A DNA stretch of 64,000 nt from Bacteroidota bacterium (lineage in GTDB: Bacteria; Bacteroidota; Bacteroidia; Cytophagales; Cytophagaceae): assembly GCA_023392125.1 (NCBI GenBank), contig JAEVZS010000024.1, positions 16,017-80,016 of the forward strand, written 5' to 3'. Shown piece by piece: positions 8,121 through 16,932 of this stretch. The position numbers and the translations under genes were made by a program. Under the pieces are notes generated by a model. It searched no databases. It had not been told where the DNA came from and saw only the letters and a program-made list of their open reading frames with translations. The number at the start of each line of letters is the position of its first letter. Position 1 is the first letter of the stretch.

Positions 8121-8636
8121 ATGGTAACCGTCTGCACACTTCTTGTTTTAGGAGCAATTCTTATTGTCGTTGATATCGTTTTTATTCCGGGCATGATTGT
8201 CGGCATAGCAGGAGCTGTCTTTATGGCAACAGGCGTACTGACAGCCTATAGCTCGCTCGGTACGCAGGCAGGGCATCTTAGTCTGGCAGCCAGTACCGTT
8301 ATTGTATCCGCATTGCTTTTTTATATGTTCAGAACAGACATCTGGTCAAAGTTTGCCCTCAATGATACAATCAGCGACAAAGTCAATGATCATCTGAATA
8401 ATCTTCCTGCTCTGGGAACCATCGGTCAGGCGCTGTCCGATTTGCGCCCCGGTGGAAAAGCTTCTTTCGGAGATTCAGTACTTGAGGTAACTACCCGGGG
8501 CAGTTATTGCAAAGCCGGCTCTGATATACGGGTAATCCATATGGAAAACCGGAAGATCATCGTGGAGCCCATAGAGGATGCCGATAGTCAGACCAGAGGC
8601 AAATCAGCCAGTCAGCACGTTTTAAAATCCAAGTAA
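8121..8636 (+). CDS. NfeD-like membrane protein
   Basis: 171 residues: two to three N-terminal membrane helices (about 1-35 and 50-72) and a soluble C-terminal part (~95-150) with the small beta-barrel (OB-fold) pattern of NfeD proteins, for example GTIGQALSDLRPGGKASF. Short NfeD proteins lack the serine-protease domain of long NfeD and are nearly always encoded beside a flotillin or stomatin, as here (10-base gap to floA). The likely role is partner of the flotillin in membrane microdomain organisation. Confidence 0.85.
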   Translation: MVTVCTLLVLGAILIVVDIVFIPGMIVGIAGAVFMATGVLTAYSSLGTQAGHLSLAASTVIVSALLFYMFRTDIWSKFALNDTISDKVNDHLNNLPALGTIGQALSDLRPGGKASFGDSVLEVTTRGSYCKAGSDIRVIHMENRKIIVEPIEDADSQTRGKSASQHVLKSK

Positions 8637-8646
8637 TTCAATAATT

Positions 8647-9627
8647 ATGATCCAATTAGTAATTTTTCTCTTCTTCGGAATTGTTGTATTTTTCACATTC
8701 ATGTATTTTGTGCCGCTCAATCTGTGGATCACAGCACGTTTCTCAGGTGTCAATGTCGGTCTTTTCGAGCTTGTTTTTATGCGTATCCGAAAAGTTCCGC
8801 CAAGATTAATCGTCGAGAGTCTCATCACTTCTACCAAAGCAGGCCTTGATCCTACCACCAGAGATCTGGAAACCCATTACCTTGCCGGCGGCAATGTACG
8901 CAGCGTTATCAAAGCCCTGATATCTGCCGACAAGGCCAACATATCACTGACTTTTAAGCAGGCAGCAGCTATCGATCTTGCAGGACGCGACGTATTTGAA
9001 GCTGTGCAGATATCTGTAAACCCTCAGGTGATCAACACCCCAAGTGTAGCGGCTGTAGCACAGGACGGTATTCAGCTGATCACCAAAGCCCGGGTTACGG
9101 TTCGTGCCAATATCGCCCAGCTGGTAGGCGGAGCCGGCGAAGAGACCATACTCGCCCGTGTCGGCGAAGGTATCGTAACTTCTATCGGATCAGCTTCATC
9201 ACACAAAAATGTACTGGAAAACCCGGACAGCATCTCCAAGCTGGTATTACAAAAAGGTCTGGATGCCGGTACAGCTTTCGAAATACTATCTATTGATATA
9301 GCTGATATCGATGTCGGAGAAAACATCGGGGCAAAGCTCCAGATCGATCAGGCTAATGCAGATCTCAAAGTGGCTGAGGCAAAAGCGGAAGAACGAAGAG
9401 CAATGGCTGTGGCCGTAGAGCAGGAAATGAAAGCGAAAGCTCAGGAAGCAAAAGCCAAAGTAATTGAGGCAGAAGCAGAAATCCCCAAGGCAATGGCTCA
9501 TGCATTTAATTCAGGCAATCTTGGCATTATGGATTATTACAGAATGAAAAATGTAGAAGCCGATACCCAGATGCGCGATTCAATTGCCGGCGCCGGCACG
9601 CAGGAGCAAAACAAGCGTCGCTCATAG
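8647..9627 (+). CDS. floA: flotillin-like protein FloA
   Basis: 326 residues, matching the SPFH-family flotillin FloA (YqfA). One N-terminal membrane hairpin (~3-28) anchors the protein. A PHB/SPFH domain (~30-230) follows, and an Ala/Glu/Lys-rich coiled coil (~235-290) typical of flotillins drives oligomerisation. Family signatures include LYFVPL-like residues after the anchor, GLDPTTRDLETHYLAGGNV and GEGIVTSIGS. FloA builds functional membrane microdomains. Its start is 10 bases after nfeD, so the two are co-transcribed. Confidence 0.93.
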   Translation: MIQLVIFLFFGIVVFFTFMYFVPLNLWITARFSGVNVGLFELVFMRIRKVPPRLIVESLITSTKAGLDPTTRDLETHYLAGGNVRSVIKALISADKANISLTFKQAAAIDLAGRDVFEAVQISVNPQVINTPSVAAVAQDGIQLITKARVTVRANIAQLVGGAGEETILARVGEGIVTSIGSASSHKNVLENPDSISKLVLQKGLDAGTAFEILSIDIADIDVGENIGAKLQIDQANADLKVAEAKAEERRAMAVAVEQEMKAKAQEAKAKVIEAEAEIPKAMAHAFNSGNLGIMDYYRMKNVEADTQMRDSIAGAGTQEQNKRRS

Positions 9628-9636
9628 CACATCAAA

Positions 9637-9743
9637 AAGAACTGTCTAAGCAGAACACCCGACAAATTTTCCGGTAACGCAAAATCGGGCGTAAAGCCCG
9701 TCTGTTTTCCCTGATGTTTTCGGAAGTCTGTTTAGACAGTCTT
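9637..9743. repeat. nested inverted repeat downstream of floA
   Basis: The outer arms (about 9638-9649 and 9732-9744, core ACTGTCTAA / TTAGACAGT) enclose ~80 bases, in which a second hairpin CGGGC-gtaaa-GCCCG sits at 9686-9700. It lies between convergent genes, so it may end transcription, though there is no good T tract. No second copy was noticed in this window. Confidence 0.55.
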
Positions 9744-9755
9744 TAATCCTGCATT

Positions 9756-10304
9756 TCAGTTTCTGGACATTTCTTTTTCCGGTTCCGCCAGATTCAGATT
9801 CTGAAGCAGATACCATTTGTTGTCAATCCGGATAGCATCATAAGTAATTACAATTCTGTTCAGATTCTGATCTTCAATTGTATAGGTTACATTACAGCCA
9901 TCAATATTCAGATTGCAGGCTTTCGTTTCATAATCCACCAGCTCCACTCCGGCCCAGTTAATATTCTTTTCAATTCCTTCCCTGATTATTCTATCAAACC
10001 CGTTGATAATATTTGCTTTCAGATCCACCTCGTCCATAGATTCGAAAAAAAGTCTGTTTTTTTCATTACTATGCGTCTGCAAAATCATAATCTCCTTTTT
10101 ACCGGGAATATAATATGAAAGCTGCTGAAAATTGTTAAGCCTGAGCGCGTGAAACAAAACATTAGAAAGCTGTTTTGCTGACTCAGCGCCGGGCGAAAAC
10201 AATTCCTTGGAGTTGGACTCCCTGAAAGAAATCACTGAGCTCAGACTGATAATGCCCAGCGTTAAAATCAATAATGACCTGTTTACCTTCTCCTTTGTTC
10301 CCAT
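9756..10304 (-). CDS. hypothetical exported or membrane-anchored protein
   Basis: 182 residues, no recognised family. Residues 9-26 are hydrophobic after a Lys/Arg-containing start, compatible with an uncleaved anchor or signal peptide. The rest is a small soluble domain with two cysteines close together (KACNLNIDGCN). The closing pattern (VTYTIEDQNL, DNKWYLLQNL) resembles the last strands of NTF2-like or DUF4878-type folds seen in small lipoproteins, but this is only a fold-level impression. It is divergent from panB and convergent with floA. Confidence 0.6.
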   Translation of the reverse strand: MGTKEKVNRSLLILTLGIISLSSVISFRESNSKELFSPGAESAKQLSNVLFHALRLNNFQQLSYYIPGKKEIMILQTHSNEKNRLFFESMDEVDLKANIINGFDRIIREGIEKNINWAGVELVDYETKACNLNIDGCNVTYTIEDQNLNRIVITYDAIRIDNKWYLLQNLNLAEPEKEMSRN

Positions 10305-10370
10305 AACGCTTTAACCATTAATTAAAATAATAACCTGCGAAGGGATTGGATAGTTAAAATTTTAGATATC

Positions 10371-10401
10371 TTTTATAAGCAGGAAAAAACTCCTAACTTT
10401 G
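10371..10401 (+). promoter_or_regulatory. panB promoter
   Basis: TAACTTTG at 10394-10401 matches the -7 consensus TAnnTTTG exactly. TTTT at 10371-10374 sits 19 bases upstream, in the place of the -33 TTTG. An apparent TTG start at 10399 lies inside this -7 box, which supports the ATG at 10420 instead. Confidence 0.6.
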
Positions 10402-10419
10402 ACCGTTCAATCTAAGAGA

Positions 10420-11238
10420 ATGTCAGCAAGCACTCCGGAAATAAAGAAAATCACCACGCACCAGCTCCAGGAAATGAAAAACCGGGGAGAAAAAATATCC
10501 ATGCTCACGGCCTACGACTTTTCCATGGCCGGTATTCTGGATTTAGCAGGTATTGACGTACTGCTGGTTGGTGACTCTGCCTCTAACGTAATCGCCGGAC
10601 ATGAAACCACTCTCCCGATTACACTGGATCAGATGATTTACCATGCATCATCCGTTGTAAGGGCGGTAAAAAGGGCACTCGTGGTGGTTGATCTTCCATT
10701 TGGCTCCTATCAGGGAAATTCATCTGAGGCTCTTCGTTCTTCAATCCGGATCATGAAGGAATCCGGAGCACATGCCATAAAAATGGAAGGCGGCAATGAA
10801 ATCAAGGAAGCCGTACTAAGAGTTTTGAGCGCAGGAGTACCCGTTATGGGACATCTGGGGCTTACTCCTCAGTCTATATACAAATTTGGCACGTATACTG
10901 TAAGGGCGCGGGAAGAAGCCGAAGCCAACAAGCTGATCGAGGATGCCCGTACGCTGGAAGAATGTGGCTGTTTTGCCCTGGTACTGGAAAAAATACCGGC
11001 CGCACTGGCAAAAAAGGTTGCCGATTCTCTTACTATACCGGTCATAGGTATCGGGGCGGGTCCGCATACTAACGGACAGGTTCTGGTTACTCACGACATG
11101 CTGGGAATTACCCATGAGTTTCAGCCGCGTTTTCTCCGCCGGTATGCAGATCTGCACAGCATTATGACCAGCGCTGTAAAACAGTATATCAGCGATGTCA
11201 AAAGCAACGACTTTCCTAATCAAAATGAATTGTACTAA
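10420..11238 (+). CDS. panB: 3-methyl-2-oxobutanoate hydroxymethyltransferase
   Basis: 272 residues from the ATG at 10420. PanB transfers a hydroxymethyl group from 5,10-methylenetetrahydrofolate to 2-oxoisovalerate, giving ketopantoate, the first committed step toward pantothenate and CoA; it is cytoplasmic. Visible family motifs are MLTAYDFSMA, LLVGDSASNVIAGHETTLP with the metal-binding Asp, KMEGG, GHLGLTPQS and VIGIGAGPHTNGQVLV. The length is normal. The RluA-type gene follows after 10 bases, so the two are probably co-transcribed with the small membrane protein after it. Confidence 0.95.
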   Translation: MSASTPEIKKITTHQLQEMKNRGEKISMLTAYDFSMAGILDLAGIDVLLVGDSASNVIAGHETTLPITLDQMIYHASSVVRAVKRALVVVDLPFGSYQGNSSEALRSSIRIMKESGAHAIKMEGGNEIKEAVLRVLSAGVPVMGHLGLTPQSIYKFGTYTVRAREEAEANKLIEDARTLEECGCFALVLEKIPAALAKKVADSLTIPVIGIGAGPHTNGQVLVTHDMLGITHEFQPRFLRRYADLHSIMTSAVKQYISDVKSNDFPNQNELY

Positions 11239-11248
11239 ATCCTGAAAA

Positions 11249-11947
11249 ATGATCAATCAGGAAGATTTCAGCATAGTATACGAAGACAATCATCTTATCG
11301 CGGTCAACAAACGCGGTGGTCTGCTGGTCCAGGGTGACAAATCCGGCGATCACGCGCTGGGTGATCTGGTAAGGGATTATATCCGTATCAAATACGACAA
11401 GCCGGGCAATGTTTTTACAGGAGTAATCCATCGGCTGGATCGTCCTGTCAGCGGCCTTGTTGTACTGGCCAAAACATCCAAGGCGCTGGAACGTATGAAC
11501 CAGCTGTTCCGTGAAAAAAATATTCAGAAAACATATCTTGCCGTAGTCAACCAGCGCCCTGATCCTTTTGAGAACACGCTGCTGCACTGGCTTGTCAAGG
11601 ATAATGACAAGAATGTAACCAAAGCCTTTAACAAGGAAAAAAGAGGAGCTCTGCTTGCCGAGCTCTCCTATTCGCTGGTTTCATCGATTAATGCAGATCA
11701 TCTGCTGCAAGTAAACCCGGTAACAGGCCGGCCACATCAGATACGTTCGCAGCTGGCAGCTATCGGCTGTTCCATTAAAGGTGATTTGAAATATGGCAAT
11801 CCTAACAAGGGATTTGAGAATACAATTGCTTTGCATTCGTATCAGTTAAATTTTATTCATCCGATAAAAAAGGAACCAATTGAGATCAAAGCAGCGTTGC
11901 CAGATAATATGCTATGGCAAAAATTCCGTCATTTATTTGATCAATAA
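11249..11947 (+). CDS. RluA-family pseudouridine synthase
   Basis: 232 residues. The catalytic Asp64 is in HRLDRPVSGL, the RluA-family signature, and the C-terminal substrate motif appears as PVTGRPHQIRSQLA. RluA enzymes isomerise specific uridines in rRNA or tRNA; the target here cannot be told. There is no N-terminal S4 domain, so it resembles the short RluA/TruC-like forms. It follows panB by 10 bases. Confidence 0.92.
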   Translation: MINQEDFSIVYEDNHLIAVNKRGGLLVQGDKSGDHALGDLVRDYIRIKYDKPGNVFTGVIHRLDRPVSGLVVLAKTSKALERMNQLFREKNIQKTYLAVVNQRPDPFENTLLHWLVKDNDKNVTKAFNKEKRGALLAELSYSLVSSINADHLLQVNPVTGRPHQIRSQLAAIGCSIKGDLKYGNPNKGFENTIALHSYQLNFIHPIKKEPIEIKAALPDNMLWQKFRHLFDQ

Positions 11948-11966
11948 ATCTATCTGAAATAGTCCA

Positions 11967-12272
11967 ATGAGCTTCATTGAAAAATTAAAATTGCGCTGGG
12001 GAATAACCAGTAACTGGCAGGTTTTAATCATCTTTATCGTATTTGGCATAACCGGCTCTTCGTCTCTGAGAGTTGCGACTCCAATCCTCGGTTTTCTGGG
12101 TATTTCATCCGGCAGCATGAGTCCCTACCTGTACTGGCCTTTGCGGGTTATCATTATTTTTCCGGTTTATCAGGTTCTTCTGCTTATTTTCGGGACTTTA
12201 TGCGGACAATTTCAGTTCTTCTGGAATTTTGAAAAGAAAATGATGACCCGCATGATCGGGAGAAAAAAATAG
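11967..12272 (+). CDS. small membrane protein of the DUF6787 type
   Basis: 101 residues with two hydrophobic segments (~18-46 and ~58-82) and a basic C-terminal tail ending FEKKMMTRMIGRKK. Such proteins with a C-terminal F-W-x-F-E-K-K-M motif are common in Bacteroidota and annotated as DUF6787, function unknown. It starts 19 bases after the pseudouridine synthase, apparently as last gene of the panB unit. Confidence 0.65.
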   Translation: MSFIEKLKLRWGITSNWQVLIIFIVFGITGSSSLRVATPILGFLGISSGSMSPYLYWPLRVIIIFPVYQVLLLIFGTLCGQFQFFWNFEKKMMTRMIGRKK

Positions 12273-12736
12273 AACCCAAAAGCTTTCCGGATATATTTTA
12301 TAATTTAAAGGATTCCCTATTATTCAATAGTATTATTCGTAACTATTCAAAGCAATAATACAGTATCGGGCAAATCGCAGATGCCGGCAAAAGGTAGTGC
12401 GTTTAATTGATTTTTTACGTATCTGAGATTATTCTTCGTGCTTAGATAATAACATTCAGCCATTCAAAATAAGCAGGCTCTTCGGGATATATTATCCCGA
12501 AGAGCTTTTCTTTTTTTTATACATTCATTACACATCTCAAGGAATAAGCCGAGTAATAGACAACAGTAATATAACAACTGTGAGCAAGCATGATATATGC
12601 CGCACCAGCAGTTTTCAGATCCTTTTATCTCAGATTATTTTAAAAAAAGATCTTTTTGTTTGTTTACTTTTTGGATCTATATGAGTCTAGGTAGAAGAGC
12701 AATCCGCCGGAATGGCCTTTTTAATTAAAATAAACC
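12273..12736. other. gene-free region with an orphan terminator
   Basis: 464 bases without a credible protein frame. A strong terminator (12477-12512) lies more than 200 bases after the nearest upstream stop codon, so the stretch 12290-12476 may encode a small RNA or be a long 3' UTR. The part after the terminator is the upstream region of the xylanase gene. Confidence 0.55.
12477..12512 (+). terminator. intrinsic terminator
   Basis: A 13-bp perfect stem (12477-12489 with 12493-12505) and a 3-nt loop, followed by TTTTCTTTTTTTTT on the plus strand. The strongest intrinsic terminator in this part of the window, yet no gene ends near it. Confidence 0.9.
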
Positions 12737-14521
12737 ATGAAACAAAAACTACTACTTAGAAACTCATTTAAATTCCTGTCAACAGCAGCATGCTTATGTA
12801 TGTGTATGCTATATGGTATTGCAAATGCGCAGACAATCACCAATAATACGCAAGGGACTCACGATGGTTATTTCTATTCTTTTTGGAACGACGGACAAAG
12901 AGGTTCTGCTTCTATGACGCTCGGCCCCGGAGGAAATTACAGTACCGTATGGAATAATATCAATAACTTTACAGCGGGTAAAGGCTGGAAAACCGGAAAA
13001 GCTGACAGGACAGTTTGTTTTGAAGGCACCTATGATGGTGGAAACAATGGCTTCCTAGCCGTATACGGATGGACAAAAGATCCCTTGATTGAATACTATG
13101 TGGTAGAAAGCTATGGACAATGGACTCCTCCCGGAAACACCAGCGATATCATCCATAAAGGATCTTTTACCAGCGACGACGGAACTTACAATATATATGT
13201 TTCTACCAGAACAAATCAACCATCTATTGTAGGAACAGCTACTTTTCAGCAATACTGGAGTGTACGTACGACCAAAAGATCTAGCGGGACTGTTACTTTT
13301 GCCAATCACGTTGCAGAATGGAAGCGTCTGGGCATGAGCCTTGGCTCCACCTGGGATTATCAGATTATGGAATCTGAAGGATACCAAAGTAGTGGAAGCT
13401 CAAATATTACAGTAAAGGAGTGTGTCTCTTGCGCCACTCCCGCACCAACAGCTACTCTTTCTTATGATTATGAAGTTGGAGACATAGCCGCAAGGCTCAC
13501 AGCTTCCGGTACCGCATTGAAATGGTATAGCAGTGCTTCAGGTACTACTACTCTTTCGGGTGCTCCGACTCCTTCTACTACATCCGTAGGTACCACCAAA
13601 TACTACGTATCTCAAACGTTGAATGGTTGCGAAGGCCCGAGAACAGAAATTACTGTAAGAGTTTCGCAGCTATACAAAATATTTAGGCTTCCTGTTTCCA
13701 TAGATATTGATGGAATCATTGATGATGCATGGGAGGATGTAAATGTTGAGAAAATGAATGCCGGCATTACACTGGTTGGAAGCAACATAAATGCCTCTGA
13801 TCTGAGTGGCTATGCCAAGATGTTGTGGGATGATACGTATCTGTATGTACTGGCCGATATAACCGATGACAGCAAGAGAAATGACAGTGAGAATAATTAC
13901 GAAGACGATGGCGTTGAAATTTATATTGACATCAATAACGATAAAGCTACAAGCTATGGTTCAAATGATTTTCAGTACACATTTGGATGGAATGATGGAA
14001 CAATAGTAGGAGTAAGACCAACTGGAGCATCTAATGCAGGAATTATATACAGCGTAGCGGATAAGGCAAACGGCTATCTGATCGAAGCCCGGATTCCCTG
14101 GACAACTTTGCAGGGCTCTCCATCGGCAGAACAGCTGATAGGTATTGACTTTATGATCAATGACGATGACGATGGCGGCGGAAGAGACGGGAAACTGTCA
14201 TGGCACTCTCCAACGGATGAAGCTTACAGAGATCCTTCATTGTTTGGCACCGGTAAGCTAATGGAGCAGGACGTAATTACAGGAACTGAAAGATTTTCTG
14301 AAGAAAATATTAAGATTTTCCCAAACCCCGCATCAGACGAGTTATATGTAACCGGTCTGAGTAAGAGCTTTAAATTTTCGATCCTGGATTATTCCGGAAG
14401 AGTAGTTTCAGAAGGACAAAGTACCGGAAAGATTAATCTTAACGAACTGGAATCAGGTGTATATATTCTAAGAATACAGCAGGGCGAGCATGTCAAACTG
14501 ACCAAGATTTCCAAAATATAA
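12737..14521 (+). CDS. secreted GH11 endo-1,4-beta-xylanase with CBM9 and T9SS sorting domain
   Basis: 594 residues. A signal peptide ends near ANAQ (residue 32). The GH11 domain spans ~35-228: nucleophile Glu119 in PLIEYYVVESYG and acid/base Glu214 in MESEGYQSSGSS, so it should cleave internal beta-1,4 bonds in xylan. A CelA-type Ig-like module (~234-312; GTTKYYVSQTLNGCEG) follows, then a family 9 carbohydrate-binding-like domain (~313-515; IDIDGIIDDAWEDV, DDGVEIYIDINND). A type A T9SS sorting domain ends the protein (~520-594; IKIFPNPASDELYV to VYILRIQQGEHVKLTKI), so it is exported through the T9SS and probably kept on the cell surface. It stands alone, not in a polysaccharide-utilisation locus. 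Confidence 0.95.
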   Translation: MKQKLLLRNSFKFLSTAACLCMCMLYGIANAQTITNNTQGTHDGYFYSFWNDGQRGSASMTLGPGGNYSTVWNNINNFTAGKGWKTGKADRTVCFEGTYDGGNNGFLAVYGWTKDPLIEYYVVESYGQWTPPGNTSDIIHKGSFTSDDGTYNIYVSTRTNQPSIVGTATFQQYWSVRTTKRSSGTVTFANHVAEWKRLGMSLGSTWDYQIMESEGYQSSGSSNITVKECVSCATPAPTATLSYDYEVGDIAARLTASGTALKWYSSASGTTTLSGAPTPSTTSVGTTKYYVSQTLNGCEGPRTEITVRVSQLYKIFRLPVSIDIDGIIDDAWEDVNVEKMNAGITLVGSNINASDLSGYAKMLWDDTYLYVLADITDDSKRNDSENNYEDDGVEIYIDINNDKATSYGSNDFQYTFGWNDGTIVGVRPTGASNAGIIYSVADKANGYLIEARIPWTTLQGSPSAEQLIGIDFMINDDDDGGGRDGKLSWHSPTDEAYRDPSLFGTGKLMEQDVITGTERFSEENIKIFPNPASDELYVTGLSKSFKFSILDYSGRVVSEGQSTGKINLNELESGVYILRIQQGEHVKLTKISKI

Positions 14522-14526
14522 TTACG

Positions 14527-14551
14527 AAAGGGGCCTTGAGCCCCTTTTCTT
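14527..14551 (+). terminator. terminator of the xylanase gene
   Basis: Stem AAAGGGGC (14527-14534) with GCCCCTTT (14540-14547), 5-nt loop, followed by TTCTTTT, directly after the xylanase stop codon. Confidence 0.88.
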
Positions 14552-14702
14552 TTAGATTGTAAATTATCTGACTCGGGTATGAGAATAGGTAATCATGTAA
14601 TTTCCCCGATAGCTTAATTTTTGTCCACTTTCTTATTCCGAACCCCAATTTTATTAATCACCCATATTAGTCTCCGGAATGCACTTCTTTTTTAGGCAGA
14701 CT

Positions 14703-16793
14703 CTAATCCTTCAGATGATACAAAATAAATGAGTACATATCTGCATATTCAGCAATAGTAGCATTGTAACCTGTTGCCCCGTAATGTCCCGCTTTTTTTT
14801 CTACTCTGAGTAGTACCGGATTCAGCTGTCCCCCGTTATCTTGAAGTCTTGCTGCAAACTTGTATGAATGAAATGGAGGAACCCGATCATCATTTTCAGC
14901 AGTCATTATAAGGGTCGCAGGATAATTCGTACGGCTCTTTATCTTGTGCAGAGGAGAATAACTCAACAGGTTATAAAATTCTTCCTTATTCTCAACGGAG
15001 CCATATTCTTTCGCATGAAACCCTCCAACGGTAAATTTCTGAAAACGGATCATATCATACACCCCCACCACAGGAACCGCCACCCGGAATAAATCCGGTC
15101 GCCTGGTCATTGCCGCTGCCACAATAAGTCCTCCGTTAGAAGCACCAGTTATGGCAAGCTTTTCAGCAGATGTATATCCCTGCCTGATCAGATACTCAGC
15201 ACCGGCAATAAAATCATCCACGGACTTTGCCTTATTCATATTTCTTCCCGAAGCAGCCCAGGCCTCACCCAATTGCCCGCTACCCCGTATATGGGCGAAG
15301 GCAAATACTCCCCCATTGTTCAGAAAATGTGTGATTCCCCAATTAAATACAGGCTTTTCTATTAACCCGAATCCTCCATAGGTTTTTAACAACGTCGGAT
15401 TATTACCATTTAGCCTGGTTTTCTTGTTCATTACAATCGTGATCGGCACCATCGTACCATCTGCCGAAGGATATTCGCTTATCCCGATTTTAAATACGTG
15501 AGGATCAAAATTCACTTCGGTATAAGACACAAGCTCACTTTTATATGTCTTCAGATCCAACGTATAGACCACCGGAGGTAAAAAATAGGTACCAATACTA
15601 TATACCAGCCGATCATCATCCATCTCTCCCATAAAACCCTGAATCGAGTATCCCAGATCAATACTCAGGCTTTTAACCAGATTACCCTCATAATCCAGAA
15701 AAGCAATAAAACACTTCGGTCCACTCATCAGCTCACATACAATCTGATTACGAAACAAGCGGACGCTGGTAATAATGGCATCTGAAAAACCCGGAGAAAT
15801 TACTTTCCAGTTGTACGGATCTTCCGGAGAAATCCGCACAATACCGCCATGTGGCAGATTGTGATCGGTCAGAGCTATAAGATCCCCGTTGTGCTCGTCC
15901 AGTATATTCAGGTCACTATTGAAATTTCTGACGAATAATGCGGGAGCCCACTGGTCAGGCTCTTTGTTCAGATCCTGAATAAAGACAGTCTTTTTACTGT
16001 CAGATCTGCCTTCCTGATAAATAAGCAGATACCGTTCATTGGAAGTCACCTGAAAGCTAATAGTGGTCAGGGTTGTCTCTGCCGGTTCGAACACAAGTAT
16101 ATCATCACCAGGCTGTGTTCCTATCCGGTGATAAAAAATCCGGGGACGGTAATCCTGATCAAATTCACCTCCCCGATTATATGTCTGATAGAAAAAACCT
16201 TCTCCCTTCCATCCAAGATTTGAAAATTTTACATTATGAATATGATCATCATAATACTTGCCATTGATCTTTCTAACCTTTACTTCGCACCAGTCACTAC
16301 CGTTCCGGCTATACATTACTGCCAGCTTGTCCGATTTGCCGGAAGGAGCAAAGTCTCTGATCTGAACAATATCTTTTTTTGAAATATCATCAGGATTGAT
16401 AAGCATTTTCGGAGTTCCCTCAATCGAAGTCATATAATACAAAGCCGGCGGTAATGATGGAGAAGGATACATCATTTTATAATAAAAACGTCCGATTTTC
16501 ATTGGTTTATTAAAACGCACCGCACTAAGCTCCTCCAGCTGATATGAAGCATGCTCCTTTCTTCTCGTTCTGGAAAGATATTTATCGCTCAGTTCTTTCT
16601 GTTCCCTTAGCCAGTCGACAGTTTCCGGACTTCGTGTATCCTCCAGCCAGCGATAGTCATCAACGAGCAGTGTGTCAAAAAACTGCTCTTCTACCGGTCT
16701 CTTTTTTGCCTCCGGATAATCAAAAGGTATCTGACCAGAACCATGCAAAGCAATTAAAAAACATATGGCTCCGCAACACATCCTCAAACTCAT
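14703..16793 (-). CDS. exported prolyl oligopeptidase (S9A)
   Basis: About 696 residues from the ATG at 16793. This start gives a signal peptide ending near HGSGQ; the frame is open to 16850 but the extra residues spoil the signal. The N-terminal beta-propeller region begins with the family motif VEEQFFDTLLVDDYRWLED. The C-terminal alpha/beta-hydrolase holds the triad: Ser in GASNGGLIVAAAM, Asp in ENDDRVPPFHS and His in KKAGHYGATGY. Family members cut after proline in short peptides. The exported location suggests peptide scavenging. Convergent with the xylanase gene. Confidence 0.93.
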   Translation of the reverse strand: MSLRMCCGAICFLIALHGSGQIPFDYPEAKKRPVEEQFFDTLLVDDYRWLEDTRSPETVDWLREQKELSDKYLSRTRRKEHASYQLEELSAVRFNKPMKIGRFYYKMMYPSPSLPPALYYMTSIEGTPKMLINPDDISKKDIVQIRDFAPSGKSDKLAVMYSRNGSDWCEVKVRKINGKYYDDHIHNVKFSNLGWKGEGFFYQTYNRGGEFDQDYRPRIFYHRIGTQPGDDILVFEPAETTLTTISFQVTSNERYLLIYQEGRSDSKKTVFIQDLNKEPDQWAPALFVRNFNSDLNILDEHNGDLIALTDHNLPHGGIVRISPEDPYNWKVISPGFSDAIITSVRLFRNQIVCELMSGPKCFIAFLDYEGNLVKSLSIDLGYSIQGFMGEMDDDRLVYSIGTYFLPPVVYTLDLKTYKSELVSYTEVNFDPHVFKIGISEYPSADGTMVPITIVMNKKTRLNGNNPTLLKTYGGFGLIEKPVFNWGITHFLNNGGVFAFAHIRGSGQLGEAWAASGRNMNKAKSVDDFIAGAEYLIRQGYTSAEKLAITGASNGGLIVAAAMTRRPDLFRVAVPVVGVYDMIRFQKFTVGGFHAKEYGSVENKEEFYNLLSYSPLHKIKSRTNYPATLIMTAENDDRVPPFHSYKFAARLQDNGGQLNPVLLRVEKKAGHYGATGYNATIAEYADMYSFILYHLKD

Positions 16794-16876
16794 ATTACTA
16801 AGATTAAATAAAACAATACACAATTTAAATTGATGTTCTGATATCGCCAATACTTTTTATAATCCGGCACAAATAA

Positions 16877-16907
16877 AAAAAGATCCCGTCTCCGACAGGA
16901 TCTTTTT
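16877..16907 (-). terminator. terminator of the CPA2 antiporter gene
   Basis: AAAAAGATCC at 16877-16886 pairs with GGATCTTTTT at 16898-16907, with GTC/GAC pairs continuing inside. On the minus strand it ends in TTTTTTTATTTG, directly downstream of the stop at 16933. Confidence 0.88.
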
Positions 16908-16932
16908 CAGCGCAATAATAGGTGATATGTAA

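Noticed and set aside
10399..10401. TTG as start of panB
   Set aside because: It is part of the -7 promoter element; the ATG at 10420 gives the usual PanB length.
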